This document shows, piece after piece, positions 1 to 8,052 of a stretch of DNA of 22,557 bases. This stretch comes from a virus. Position 1 is the stretch's first letter. Each line of letters begins with the position of its first letter. Below the pieces are notes generated by a model. The model did not search any database. It was not told where the DNA came from and saw nothing but the letters and a program-made list of their open reading frames with translations. The translations under genes and the position numbers were made by a program. The stretch covers positions 1 through 22,557 of IMG/VR virus record IMGVR_UViG_3300027793_000299; one strand, written 5' to 3'.

Positions 1-50
1 TTGGGCATGATGCCAAACCGACCGGCCAACGGGCTGAAAAAGTTTCCCAT
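1..50 (-). CDS. Partial gene, start only (unknown)
   Basis: Only the first 16 codons are inside the window; the protein begins MGNFFSPLAGRFGIMP and runs off the left edge. The start is supported by a good ribosome binding site (AGGAG, seven bases before the ATG) directly after the terminator hairpin that follows the capsid gene. It is the next gene in the leftward structural module, so a head-completion or tail protein is likely by position only. Too little sequence is visible to assign a family. Confidence 0.6.
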   Translation of the reverse strand, partial: MGNFFSPLAGRFGIMP

Positions 51-60
51 CGCACACTCC

Positions 61-100
61 TCAAGAAAGGGGTGAAGGGGAGGAGCCGAAGCCCCTCCCC
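61..100 (-). terminator. Intrinsic terminator-like hairpin after the capsid gene
   Basis: Read on the minus strand, bases 100 to 77 form a ten-pair stem (one G-U pair) closed by a C(UUCG)G tetraloop, followed by UUCACCCCUUUCUU. It starts eleven bases after the capsid stop codon. The very stable loop and position fit a terminator or an mRNA 3'-end stabiliser. The U tract is interrupted, so termination may be only partial, letting some transcription reach the next gene. Confidence 0.7.
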
Positions 101-110
101 GTCACGCAGG

Positions 111-1424
111 TTAGACGACGTGCGAGAACCGCGCCGTGTCGGTGTAGCCCGTGATCGACCCGTGGGCGTTGCGGGCGAGGCTGGCGATGTTGCCGTACCA
201 CGCATAGGTGGTCTCGAACGCATCCCGGCCCTGGATCCAGCGCCACGGCCCGGCGCCCTCGAACTCGACGAAGCCCCAGTCCTTGGCATCCACCCACGCG
301 AGCGAGGGGATGTGGAGGAGGTAGATCGTGCCGGCGGGGACGTAGTAGTCCGTCACCAGCGGGATCCCGCACACCTGCAGCGCCTTGTACCCGCCCTTGA
401 TCGTGGTCTCGAAGCCGGCGCTGTCGAAGCGGCGCTGGGCCACAAACGACTGCATCAGCTTCTGGCCAAGACCCGGCGTGGTCATGAGCAGGAACTCCTT
501 CGGACGGAGCTGGGCATCCTTGCCGGAGCGCCCGGCGATCCGCTGGATGAGCACCCAGATGTCGTCCTCGGTCGGCTGCGTGGCATCCGGGGTATCCGTG
601 CCCGCGACCATCCGAATGCTGTCCCAGATGCCGTAGGTGGAGGCCGAGATGTTGTGCAGCGAGGCGTAGGAGCCGCCCCGGTTGGTGATGTTGATGAGGC
701 CGTTCATGGCCGCGTTGAAGGACGTATCGCTGGCGGTCGCCTTCACGATCTTGTCCGTCGAGGCCATGCCGCTGATCGCGGTGCCAAGCGTCAGCGTGGC
801 GTTATCGCCGCTGTTGACGATGGCGGTGATAGCCGACCGGCCCAGCACGGCGTTGGAGACGGAGGTGTCCAGCACGGCGATGTAGTCGCCCACCGAGAGG
901 AGCAGCCCGCCCTGCCCAGCGCCCGACACCCCGTAGGGGGATGAGACGATGATTTCGGTCGTGCTGTTCACGGTGCCGACGAGCGCGACCACGCCGTCCG
1001 CCTTGTTGTGCAGCGCCTGCTGCATGAGGATCTCAGACGCCTGCTTGATTTCCTCCATCGTCTTGGTGGCGATGGTGGTGAAGGCGGCGTCCTTGGACTG
1101 GGTGCCGACGAAGGCGAGCCCGTCGATCTGCCGGGTGGTGTAGGCGCGAACGACGCCCACATTGCCCTGCACTTCGGTGGCCGTCGTGTCGGGCGGGAAG
1201 TACCCGCTCTGCGAGAACGTGGAGCCGGACGGACGCCCGACGACCACGTCGAAGAACACGTTGTTGCCGCCCCAGCGCATGTTGCGCGGGCCGCCCGCCT
1301 TCGCCTTGTTGAGCTGGGCGAGGAGCGGGGTGACGAGGTTCTGGACCTTCTCGCGGTACTGGGAATAGACGTTCTTGAGCAGACCCGTCAGTTCCGCATC
1401 GGTAATGACAGTGGGTGAAGGCAT
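111..1424 (-). CDS. Major capsid protein
   Basis: Predicted 437-residue protein that would form the icosahedral shell. It has the look of an HK97-fold coat protein: a helical N-terminus (residues 10-45), a basic Gly-rich stretch near AGGPRNMRWGG, an alpha/beta middle rich in Ser, Thr and Gly, and a C-terminal part with aromatic segments such as VDAKDWGFVEFEGAGPWRW. Length is typical for coat proteins of phages with a separate scaffold. It lies directly downstream of a scaffold-like gene and a portal gene, the usual order terminase, portal, scaffold, capsid. The ATG is preceded by AGGA about nine bases upstream. No protease gene is seen between portal and capsid, so the head may assemble without a separate prohead protease, or it is encoded elsewhere. 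The assignment rests on context and overall composition rather than a single motif. Confidence 0.85.
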   Translation of the reverse strand: MPSPTVITDAELTGLLKNVYSQYREKVQNLVTPLLAQLNKAKAGGPRNMRWGGNNVFFDVVVGRPSGSTFSQSGYFPPDTTATEVQGNVGVVRAYTTRQIDGLAFVGTQSKDAAFTTIATKTMEEIKQASEILMQQALHNKADGVVALVGTVNSTTEIIVSSPYGVSGAGQGGLLLSVGDYIAVLDTSVSNAVLGRSAITAIVNSGDNATLTLGTAISGMASTDKIVKATASDTSFNAAMNGLINITNRGGSYASLHNISASTYGIWDSIRMVAGTDTPDATQPTEDDIWVLIQRIAGRSGKDAQLRPKEFLLMTTPGLGQKLMQSFVAQRRFDSAGFETTIKGGYKALQVCGIPLVTDYYVPAGTIYLLHIPSLAWVDAKDWGFVEFEGAGPWRWIQGRDAFETTYAWYGNIASLARNAHGSITGYTDTARFSHVV

Positions 1425-1454
1425 GATCTGAAGTTCCTATGGAGAGAGAATGCG

Positions 1455-2540
1455 TTATCGAAGGGAAGAAAGCACCGACGAGAGGGCGCTTTCCACGGCA
1501 TCGTCCACGGAGTGGATCGGCTTCGGCTTGGCCGGACGATCCGGGGTCACCCCCGGCTGCCCCACCGGCTTGAGCTTCTGGCCGACCATACGCTTGGCTT
1601 TCTGCGCTTCCACCTGTGCCCGTTCCAGTTCCGCGTTGGCCTGCACGGCCTGCACGGGCTGGGCTCGACGGACATGGGCCGCTTGCGCCCACAAAGCCAA
1701 GTCCTCGACGATGTACTGCCGGATGGCGTCATAACGTGACGGGGAGATGTAGGGCGTCCCATTGGGCGCCACCTCCGCGTGCGCTTTCATCGCCATCTCC
1801 AGTCGAGACCCCAGTTCTTCCTCAGAAACCGTGGGCAGTGCCTTGCGAATCATCTCAAGGGCTGGCACGACTTCCTGCTGATAGAACTGCTCCCCACTGG
1901 TACTGATCTGCTGCAACTGGTGCTGGACCTTCAGGTCCTCAATGCGCTGTTCCGCACGAGCGGCCCGTTGCTCCGGCGAGTTCTCCGCGAGGTACGCCTC
2001 TTGGACGGCCTCCCGGAACTCTTCATCAATGAGCAGTCGCTCCATCTGGGCTTCGCGCTCCATGAGCAACTGCTGCGCCTGTTCGATCTGCGCGGCGGTC
2101 TCCTGCTGCATCCGCTGCGCTTGGTCCTGATTGTACACGCCCCACTGGGCGAGCTTGACGACCTGATCCAGCCGGTCCTGTCGGACCTTGCCGTTGGCCT
2201 TGTATTCCACGATGAGGGCGGGGATCTCCACCTCGCCCTCGGCATCCATCAGTCGGAAGTCGGTCGCTAACCCTTCGGCAACCGTAGGGACCGCCACATA
2301 CCCGTCTGGGAGGCTGGGCGCCTCCGCTCCCGGCTCATCACTCGCGGAATCCGCCGCATCTTCCGATGACGCAGCGGCAGGCTCAGCCACGTCGGCTGAA
2401 ACCTCGGCATCAGCAGGCGGTTCGGCAGAATCCGGAACGGGCGCGGGAGGGGCATCCTCAACCTCTGGCTGGGGGACGGGCAACGCCGCCGAAACGGCTT
2501 CGTCGATGGCGGTGCTGATGTCCAGAACGGGTGCAGTCAT
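1455..2540 (-). CDS. Scaffold-like protein
   Basis: A 361-residue protein that probably guides assembly of the capsid shell. Residues 1-80 are an Ala/Pro/Glu/Asp-rich, likely disordered acidic tail. Residues about 130-235 are rich in Gln, Glu and Leu and look like a long helix or coiled coil. The end (about 290-345) is basic and Pro-rich, resembling the basic tail with which scaffolds bind coat protein. It sits between the portal and capsid genes, the classic scaffold position. Scaffolds diverge quickly in sequence, so composition and location carry the call. An alternative is a head-decoration or portal-associated protein. The ATG at 2540 is ten bases from the upstream portal stop. Confidence 0.75.
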   Translation of the reverse strand: MTAPVLDISTAIDEAVSAALPVPQPEVEDAPPAPVPDSAEPPADAEVSADVAEPAAASSEDAADSASDEPGAEAPSLPDGYVAVPTVAEGLATDFRLMDAEGEVEIPALIVEYKANGKVRQDRLDQVVKLAQWGVYNQDQAQRMQQETAAQIEQAQQLLMEREAQMERLLIDEEFREAVQEAYLAENSPEQRAARAEQRIEDLKVQHQLQQISTSGEQFYQQEVVPALEMIRKALPTVSEEELGSRLEMAMKAHAEVAPNGTPYISPSRYDAIRQYIVEDLALWAQAAHVRRAQPVQAVQANAELERAQVEAQKAKRMVGQKLKPVGQPGVTPDRPAKPKPIHSVDDAVESALSSVLSSLR

Positions 2541-2549
2541 ACGGGCGTC

Positions 2550-4835
2550 CTATTGCTGGCGGGAGAGGATGTCCGCTTGACGAGCCGCCAGCTCCTCATC
2601 CGGGATACCCGCCAACGCCTGCTGCATCAGGGGCGCGACCCCGATGGGCGGGTTGTTGGCGGCGAGAGGCAAGTTGCCCGGCGGCATCGACGGGACCGAA
2701 GCGGCTGGGGGTCCGCCTTGCGGCGGGCCACCCGGTGCGCCTCCGGGTCCCGGCGGAGCGCCGGGGGCTGGCGGCATCCCTCCGCCCTGTTTCTGTCCGG
2801 CCTGATTGGCCAGTGCCGTCCAGCGTTCCTGCGCGGCGGCGATAATCTCGGGAGGCAGGTCGTCCTGCAGCAGGATCTCCCGCTCCAGCACGTCCTGATG
2901 GATCGCTTCGTTGTCCTGCCAGCGCAGCTCGGGGACCGGTGTCCCCAGCCGAATGGCATCGGCAATCCGACGCGCACGGGCTTCCTGATCCTCGTCCGGC
3001 GACTGGATGTCCCGCGCCACGGCGAACTGCTGCCGGCGGCGGTATTCCTTGAGGTCGATCACGCCGGTCTGGAGCCAGTTGTCCAGCAGGTACATCCGGA
3101 AGGCCATCGGCATCGGCATCATGGACGCCTGCTCCACGCGCACATCCGACTGCCCGTCAAAGTCGGACGCACTCACGGCGCGGGCCAGATCGGGGCGGCC
3201 CTTGCCAATGGCGCCCAGCGAGCGGGGCACATCGTACCCCCACGCCATCCCGGCCAACGTCACCTTCGCCCAGTCCGTAAAGGCATGGGCCATCGCGGCG
3301 ACGACGGGGCTGAAGACGCGCTCCAACTGCTCGCGGGTGGCGATAATCGCCCGGCCCGACTCGCCAGTCGCCTGTCCCCGGCTGACTTGGTTCCACCCCG
3401 AGGCGTTCTCAAACGCCTGCCGTTCCAGCGCCAGCGCCTCTTTCACGTCGGCGCCCACGGAGAACCCGTTGACCGGCTGGATGGAGTCGGACATGCTGCC
3501 CGCGCCACGGACTTCGATCATGGAGGTGACGCCGCCCATGAACGTCTCGGTGGCGATCGCGTTGGGGCGGGTCAGGAACCGGCCCCCGGCGTTGACGCGG
3601 ATGTTCTCCACCCACTTGGAGAGCAGCGCATTGACGCGCATTTGATGGTCGATCCACTGCTCCATCACCGGGCGGGGGAAATAGGACGGATCGCTACTAC
3701 CGTCCCGAACCGGGACCACCGGGATCACACCCCAGAGCAGTGGGGCTGGGCCAAACACGACCTCGTCCCCGACCACCACCATCTGGAGCCCCTCAGGGAG
3801 GACATCCGGGTGGGGCGCCAAGTAGACGGTGAAGCGCTCGGTGACTTCCTCGTCCCGAAGCCGCTGCCCCTCGCCAATCGTCGTCTGCGTCAACACCCAC
3901 GCGCCCATGCCTTCTGAGCCGCTGTAGGTGGGCGTATTGCCCGTATTGAGGCTGGAGGCGCTGGCATCCAAACCCGCAATCCCGTACCGGAACGCCGCCT
4001 CCTGCCGGGCAATGACTTCCCGAATGACCACCCAGCGGGGCGCTTGGGTCGCGGTCGCGTTGGGCGACACGCGGACCTGTTCCACGCGGAGGGTCTGACA
4101 GCCGATGTCGCCCAGCGGCTTCCGCTGCCCCGGACGCTCCCCCAGCCGCTCATCCCACGGGCCTTTGTCAGGATCCCAGTGTAGATGCCAGAAGCTGACC
4201 CCGTCCGTCTGCGCCCAGAAGCCGGCTTCGCGGGCGACGCGGATCATGTTCTGCTGCTCGTACTGGTATTCCAGCGCGAGCTGCTGGGCCTGCGCCTTGC
4301 GCTTGTCTTCCGGGTCTTGCGTGGTCGGGGTGACCGCAAACCCCGGCTTCTGGTCCATCATGATCTGGAGGCGCTGGTCGAGCGCCTTGTCCATCATGTT
4401 GTAGACCACCCGCGCCGCATCCCGAGGACGGGACGGCTCACGCCACGGCCCCAGTCCCTGCGCCGAAATCCACTGCTGGCCGGCGCGGAAGAGGCGGTTC
4501 CGCTCGGCCAAGTGGAGGTGCATCTGGACGGATTCCCGGCGGGAGTCCCACAGGCTCCGGCACCACGCCGCCCACGCCGGCATATCCTCCCGTAGCGCCT
4601 CATCGGCCAGCGGGAAGTCATAGCCGTAGAGCGCCTTGGCCAGCGCGGCCTCCCGCTCGGCCATCGGCTGGCCGTTCTCTTCGGGCGGGTTGGGCGCCAT
4701 CTGCTCATTCGGGGACATCGGGTTGTTAGACAGGCCCGCCATGATCCGGGCCATCTCGTCCTCCAACACCGCGCCCTGAAAGGCCGGATCGGCCATCGGG
4801 TCCGCTTCAGGCGGGAGCATCGGGGGCATCGTCAT
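2550..4835 (-). CDS. Portal protein
   Basis: A 761-residue protein expected to form the ring through which DNA enters and leaves the head. The size matches the large portals of podovirus-type (P22-like) phages. Visible traits: a helical N-terminal part with WRSLWDSR-type segments, a central alpha/beta wing, a long helix near KEALALERQAFENASG followed by a polar loop, and a C-terminal Pro/Gly-rich tail (about residues 690-730). The tail is unusual: low complexity, rich in GGPP-type runs, perhaps a disordered arm. Its start overlaps the previous stop as ATGA, so it is translationally coupled to the small membrane-anchored protein upstream. Position between terL and scaffold/capsid supports the call. 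Confidence 0.85.
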   Translation of the reverse strand: MTMPPMLPPEADPMADPAFQGAVLEDEMARIMAGLSNNPMSPNEQMAPNPPEENGQPMAEREAALAKALYGYDFPLADEALREDMPAWAAWCRSLWDSRRESVQMHLHLAERNRLFRAGQQWISAQGLGPWREPSRPRDAARVVYNMMDKALDQRLQIMMDQKPGFAVTPTTQDPEDKRKAQAQQLALEYQYEQQNMIRVAREAGFWAQTDGVSFWHLHWDPDKGPWDERLGERPGQRKPLGDIGCQTLRVEQVRVSPNATATQAPRWVVIREVIARQEAAFRYGIAGLDASASSLNTGNTPTYSGSEGMGAWVLTQTTIGEGQRLRDEEVTERFTVYLAPHPDVLPEGLQMVVVGDEVVFGPAPLLWGVIPVVPVRDGSSDPSYFPRPVMEQWIDHQMRVNALLSKWVENIRVNAGGRFLTRPNAIATETFMGGVTSMIEVRGAGSMSDSIQPVNGFSVGADVKEALALERQAFENASGWNQVSRGQATGESGRAIIATREQLERVFSPVVAAMAHAFTDWAKVTLAGMAWGYDVPRSLGAIGKGRPDLARAVSASDFDGQSDVRVEQASMMPMPMAFRMYLLDNWLQTGVIDLKEYRRRQQFAVARDIQSPDEDQEARARRIADAIRLGTPVPELRWQDNEAIHQDVLEREILLQDDLPPEIIAAAQERWTALANQAGQKQGGGMPPAPGAPPGPGGAPGGPPQGGPPAASVPSMPPGNLPLAANNPPIGVAPLMQQALAGIPDEELAARQADILSRQQ

Positions 4836-5137
4836 GCGTCATCTCTCCGGCCAAGGCCCATCGCCATGCGGACTTTATTCCAGTCCCGATACTGTTCGTA
4901 CTTCTCGCGGATGACGCGGGTCAGCTCTTCCTGCGCCCAGACTTCGTTCTCCTGCAGCGCCACCGCGATCAGATCCTCCGGGATCTCCACGGCTGCCGGA
5001 ACGCCGGGCATCGACGGCATCGGCTCCGGGCGGCGAGTCTTCACTTCGCTCACCTGCTCCCACGCCGATGCCAGCCGGTGGACCGCAAAGAGCAGCGATC
5101 CACTGACAATCAGGGCGACCAGCGGCGCGTCGGTCAT
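4832..5137 (-). CDS. Small protein with N-terminal membrane helix
   Basis: A 101-residue protein. Residues about 5-21 (LVALIVSGSLLFAVHRL) are hydrophobic and could be a single membrane segment; the rest is charged, with a helical C-terminus (EVWAQEELTRVIREKYEQYRD). The chosen ATG at 5137 lies two bases before the upstream stop codon; the open frame extends further up but that part reads as a shadow of the neighbouring gene. It overlaps the portal start by four bases. Function unknown. The length, the single anchor and the place next to portal do not match a known holin or spanin, so I do not call it a lysis gene. Confidence 0.75.
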   Translation of the reverse strand: MTDAPLVALIVSGSLLFAVHRLASAWEQVSEVKTRRPEPMPSMPGVPAAVEIPEDLIAVALQENEVWAQEELTRVIREKYEQYRDWNKVRMAMGLGRRDDA

Positions 5138-5139
5138 GG

Positions 5140-5493
5140 TCAGGCGAAGATCGTGAAGCCGCGCAGCACGACGGTGGACCGGGTCACCCCGCCGACCGCC
5201 GGGCAGGTGATCGCCGCCGCCACGTTCTCCCCACACCGGATCGGCGCACTGAAGTTGACCGCAATCGGAGCGAACGCGGCGGCGGGCAGTTCGACCCGCT
5301 CCACGGTCGTGGCGCCGTTCGTGATCGTCACACTGACGGCAGCGGCAGGCGCCGCGCCAGCCGAGACGCTGTAGCCGGTGATGAAGTGGATCTGGCCACT
5401 GACGGCGGCTTTGGTCGCTGTCGCGGCCACGTTGGTGTTCTGGGTGGCCACTTCCGACCACTGGGTAAAGTTGCGTCCTGCGGTATCCGCCAT
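5140..5493 (-). CDS. Putative beta-rich virion protein
   Basis: A 117-residue protein rich in Ala, Thr and Val with alternating hydrophobic residues (AVSVTITNGATTVERVELPA), which suggests a beta-sandwich. Two cysteines (in APIRCGE and AITCPA) lie close to each other. There is no signal peptide or charged tail. Its place within the structural cluster and its composition suggest a small head-decoration, neck or fibre-associated protein, but I do not recognise the family. It follows the 172-residue repeat protein by only seven bases. Confidence 0.7.
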   Translation of the reverse strand: MADTAGRNFTQWSEVATQNTNVAATATKAAVSGQIHFITGYSVSAGAAPAAAVSVTITNGATTVERVELPAAAFAPIAVNFSAPIRCGENVAAAITCPAVGGVTRSTVVLRGFTIFA

Positions 5494-5500
5494 AACGTCC

Positions 5501-6019
5501 TCAGTCGGTTTGGTTCCGGCGGAGCCGGGTGGTCAGGTCATCTCCCGGAGCGGGAGGAATCAACGACGTACTGGTACTCCCGGCCTGCGTCAACGTGCCC
5601 GTCACCGTCTTTGACACGCGCACCGCGCCACTCAAACTGGCGTTTTGGGTCAACGTCCCCGCCAGCGCTTGGGTCGCTCGCACGGACGACGCCGTCGTCC
5701 CGCTCATCGTCAGCGTCCCAGTCACGGTTCTGGCAAATCGGCTGAGTCTGGTGATCGCACCAGCTGCTGTCAGCGTCCCGGCCAGCGCCCTCGTATTTCG
5801 GCTGGTCCCAGCCAATGCGCTGTTTGCTGTCAACGTCCCGATCACCGCTCGCGCATTCCGGCTGGTCCCGGCCAGTGCGCCGGCGTTGGTCAGCGTCCCC
5901 GTCAGCGCCTTGGCCGTTCGCGCCGTCCCGGCCAGACTCCCCTGCAACTCCAACGTCCCACCGACCGCTTGCTGAATCGGGCCGGTGCCCGGTGTCGGGA
6001 AAAGCAGCAGGAGCGACAT
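5501..6019 (-). CDS. Virion-associated protein of 20-residue repeats
   Basis: A 172-residue protein starting MSLLLLF, then seven units of exactly 20 residues, each beginning with GTL(T/E). The GTL motif recurs at residues 21, 41, 61, 81, 101, 121 and 141. The consensus is roughly GTLTxAGALAGTSRxARAL. A short polar, basic tail follows. Such perfect periodicity with alternating small and hydrophobic residues suggests a solenoid or a fibrous stalk. The hydrophobic MSLLLLF start is followed by Pro/Gly and is probably not a cleavable signal. The function is unknown; location among structural genes argues for a fibre or appendage. Repeat number could vary between relatives by unequal recombination. 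Confidence 0.7.
   Translation of the reverse strand: MSLLLLFPTPGTGPIQQAVGGTLELQGSLAGTARTAKALTGTLTNAGALAGTSRNARAVIGTLTANSALAGTSRNTRALAGTLTAAGAITRLSRFARTVTGTLTMSGTTASSVRATQALAGTLTQNASLSGAVRVSKTVTGTLTQAGSTSTSLIPPAPGDDLTTRLRRNQTD
5570..5959 (-). repeat. Six and a half in-frame 60-bp repeats
   Basis: These bases encode the 20-residue repeats (residues 21-150) of the preceding protein. The register is exact with no insertion or deletion, but the DNA copies are diverged, so selection seems to act on the protein pattern. The last unit departs after its first eight residues. Confidence 0.85.
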
Positions 6020-6022
6020 GGC

Positions 6023-6655
6023 TTATTCGACCGTGAAAACCAGCACGACGTTGACGTTGCCGACGCTGCTGTTCGTGGTCTGATCCAGCTTGAGCCCCTC
6101 GTTGGCGCGGATCTTGAGCCCCTTCATCGCCGCCAACTCTTGCGTCTGCGGGATGTGATTGAGGCTGCTGGCCATCGCGGCATACGGGAACGTCTCTTCC
6201 GACGCGCCGTTCAAAAACAGCGTCACGGTCGTCCCGGTCGCGCCGGCGGTTGGCTTGAGTCGGCAGGTGACCTGTGCCGGCAGTGCGGTCGAATCCAAGT
6301 CAAACGCCTGTGGGGTCAGCGTGGTCCCACCAGTTCCGACTGCCGTCGTGCGGATGACTTCATATGTCTGCCCCACGCCGGTCACGGCGGTAAGCGCCGG
6401 GATGACATAGCAGCCCACCACGCGCAACACCACGCCCGATCCGGTCGCGTTGAACAGGTCGATCAGCGTGGTGCGGGCCGCCGCCACATGCGCCGTGTTG
6501 CCGGTGCTAACGACCCACGTCGCCTTCGTCCCTTGCAGGTGCCCGACTGAATCGGCGGTGACGACAGCCTGATACTCCTTCGTGCTCACCAACTGAGTGG
6601 CGATAGACGCCCCAGATCCGGGCGTGACCGCAACGGAGTCGTTCGACAGCGCCAT
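6023..6655 (-). CDS. Putative virion structural protein
   Basis: A 210-residue protein with many beta-type alternations (VLRVVGCYVIPALTAV, GTTVTLFLNGASEETFPYA) and a Thr/Ala/Gly-rich composition typical of phage head or tail-fibre proteins. It ends in a strand-like NVNVVLVFTVE. No enzymatic motif is seen. Its ATG is immediately next to the stop of the upstream gene (one-base overlap at 6655), so the two are probably co-translated. Family not recognised; a head fibre, neck or decoration role is inferred from context. Confidence 0.7.
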   Translation of the reverse strand: MALSNDSVAVTPGSGASIATQLVSTKEYQAVVTADSVGHLQGTKATWVVSTGNTAHVAAARTTLIDLFNATGSGVVLRVVGCYVIPALTAVTGVGQTYEVIRTTAVGTGGTTLTPQAFDLDSTALPAQVTCRLKPTAGATGTTVTLFLNGASEETFPYAAMASSLNHIPQTQELAAMKGLKIRANEGLKLDQTTNSSVGNVNVVLVFTVE

Positions 6656-7179
6656 TACGTCCCCGTACTCACGGTCAACGTGTAGGTGAACTCGATCTGC
6701 GAGCCGTTCACCACCGGGATCGCCGTGAACACCGACCGATCCAGCAGCACCCCACTAGTTGAGGCCGAGAAGATCCCGTGTTCCGTGATATTCTGCGAGG
6801 TCGTGTAGGTAATCGTGGCCACCGTCCGGTATTGCGTCGCCGCCGGCTCGCTTTGCGTCCCGGTTGCTCGGGCCGGACCTGCCGGCGTCTGCAATCCGGT
6901 GTCCCCGGCGCTTTCGGCGTTGGTCCCGGTGCCGGAATCGTGGAAGTTCATCGTTTCCAGCTCGGTCAGGTTCTGGAACGCATCCACAATGAACCCGGCT
7001 CCCACGGTCGTGATGACCCGGCGGGATGCCACCCCGAGATCCGTCCAGTCGCCGTCCGGATTCCGGACTCGCGCCCGGAGTTCGGCGTTGAGCCCGATCT
7101 TGGCCAGCCGTTTGGCTTCTTCCTGCCACCCGCGCAGCCGGTGCGGGACGTTTTGGAGCTGCCACAGCCGCCGGTTCAT
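6655..7179 (-). CDS. Conserved phage structural protein (fibre/tail-like)
   Basis: A 174-residue protein. The N-terminus (1-40) is basic and helical (NVPHRLRGWQEEAKRLAK); the remainder follows a pattern I know from many phage structural clusters: a strand VITTVGAGFIVDAFQN, then NFHDSGTGT, then ATITYT...ITEHGIF and LLDRSVF...FTYTLTV. The family is seen beside head and fibre genes, but its exact role is not established as far as I know. The start chosen (7179) overlaps the upstream stop as ATGA; the frame is open further upstream but that segment reads as shadow. Confidence 0.75.
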   Translation of the reverse strand: MNRRLWQLQNVPHRLRGWQEEAKRLAKIGLNAELRARVRNPDGDWTDLGVASRRVITTVGAGFIVDAFQNLTELETMNFHDSGTGTNAESAGDTGLQTPAGPARATGTQSEPAATQYRTVATITYTTSQNITEHGIFSASTSGVLLDRSVFTAIPVVNGSQIEFTYTLTVSTGT

Positions 7180-7433
7180 AGCGCCCCCCAGCATTTCTCC
7201 GCCTTGGCCACCACCTTGGCGACCGCATCGGCGGTGGTTGCGCCCGTCGCGGACAAGGTCGCGTCCGGGCGGATCAAGGTGATCTGCACTTCTTGGTGAT
7301 CGGTCGTGATTTCCCGCAGATACGACGCGCCGTAGGTCGCGCACACCACATCCAGTGGGTGCTGCGGCTCCATCGTCGGCATCTCTGGCGCGTTTTCCCC
7401 CGGCGCCCACCACGTCTTGAGCCAGTTCAGCAT
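7176..7433 (-). CDS. Small hypothetical protein
   Basis: An 85-residue protein beginning MLNWLKTWWAPGE. The middle (DVVCATYGASYLREITTDHQEVQITLI) looks alpha/beta and the end is helical. The ATG at 7433 shares bases with the stop of the upstream gene (TGATG), which favours it over an ATG five codons further up (7448). It overlaps the next gene by four bases. No family recognised. The Trp-rich start could be amphipathic and lie at a membrane or particle surface, but this is a guess. Confidence 0.65.
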   Translation of the reverse strand: MLNWLKTWWAPGENAPEMPTMEPQHPLDVVCATYGASYLREITTDHQEVQITLIRPDATLSATGATTADAVAKVVAKAEKCWGAL

Positions 7434-7705
7434 CAGTCGCAGTCCCATGCCCGCAGGCTCTTGTTGATGCGCGAGTTGGGGTCGTTCGCCGTCTTCGCGC
7501 TGGTCAGTTTCGCTTTCATCCCCTTCATGCGCCGACAAAACGCAATGCGGCGCTTGGCGCTCGTCTCGGAGCGGGCCGCTTCCGCCTTCTTCACCGGCGG
7601 TTTGATGTCCCGCCCTTCGGCACGGAGCGAGGCGCGGCCTTTGGCGTTCAGGCCGCCCTCGGGATTCTTCCCTTCCGCTCGCTGCCACGCCGGTGTCTTC
7701 GGCAC
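7433..7705 (-). CDS. DUF6321-like small basic phage protein
   Basis: A 90-residue, strongly basic protein with the pattern EGKNPEGGLNAKGRAS ... RRIAFCRRMKGMKAKLT ... DPNSRINKSLRAW. I recognise this as a conserved phage family (DUF6321-like) usually found close to terminase and portal genes; its function is unknown. The Lys/Arg-rich sequence and single Cys could suit nucleic-acid binding or packaging. The start is a GTG at 7705 whose last base coupling (TAGTG) overlaps the upstream stop; there is no usable ATG near it. Confidence 0.8.
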   Translation of the reverse strand: MPKTPAWQRAEGKNPEGGLNAKGRASLRAEGRDIKPPVKKAEAARSETSAKRRIAFCRRMKGMKAKLTSAKTANDPNSRINKSLRAWDCD

Positions 7706-8052
7706 TAGTCCTCCTCGTCCTCCATCTCGTCCTCCTCCTCCATGTTCGACTCGTCCTCGTACTCCGAGTCGTTCATGCCGTCCTTGAGGAGGGCGAGTTC
7801 GGCCTTCAGATAGCCGATCTTCTCTTCCAGCGCGGCGATCTTCTCCGCCTTGGACATGCCTTCGCCCTTGGACGCATCCAGCTCCTCCTTCATGGAGGGC
7901 GATTCGTCCTTCCTCTCGCCTTTCATGGCGCCTTTCGGCGGACCCATGGCGATCATGATGGCCACGCCCGGTGGCCCTTTGCGCCGGGCCATCATGCGCC
8001 GCTTGCCGGTCTTGGCGATCACCGCTTCCATCCCTCGCTTCTTGCTGGCCAT
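7705..8052 (-). CDS. Hypothetical protein, basic start and acidic tail
   Basis: A 115-residue protein with two opposite halves. The first 50 residues are rich in Lys, Arg, Met and Gly (KKRGMEAVIAKTGKRRMMARR). Residues about 65-90 form a probable coiled coil (KIAALEEKIGYLKAELALL). The last 20 residues are almost entirely Glu and Asp. The ATG at 8052 overlaps the terL stop as TGATG; a GTG just upstream (8055) is also possible. Function unknown; the charge split could bridge DNA and a packaging or capsid protein. Confidence 0.7.
   Translation of the reverse strand: MASKKRGMEAVIAKTGKRRMMARRKGPPGVAIMIAMGPPKGAMKGERKDESPSMKEELDASKGEGMSKAEKIAALEEKIGYLKAELALLKDGMNDSEYEDESNMEEEDEMEDEED

Noticed and set aside
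72-944. Plus-strand frame of 290 codons opposite the capsid gene
   Set aside because: Composition (Gly, Arg, Asp, Val) is that of a codon shadow and it would cross the capsid terminator hairpin.
2553-3917. Plus-strand frame of 454 codons opposite the portal gene
   Set aside because: Long antisense frames arise in GC-rich DNA; the product is Arg/His/Gly-rich with no domain, while the minus strand encodes an intact portal.
4832-5137. Holin or spanin
   Set aside because: There is only one membrane segment, no lipobox and no endolysin nearby, and the gene is coupled to portal.
6655-7413. Longer version (252 codons) of the fibre-like protein
   Set aside because: The extra N-terminal part is a shadow of the 85-residue gene; the ATGA joint at 7176-7179 marks the real start.
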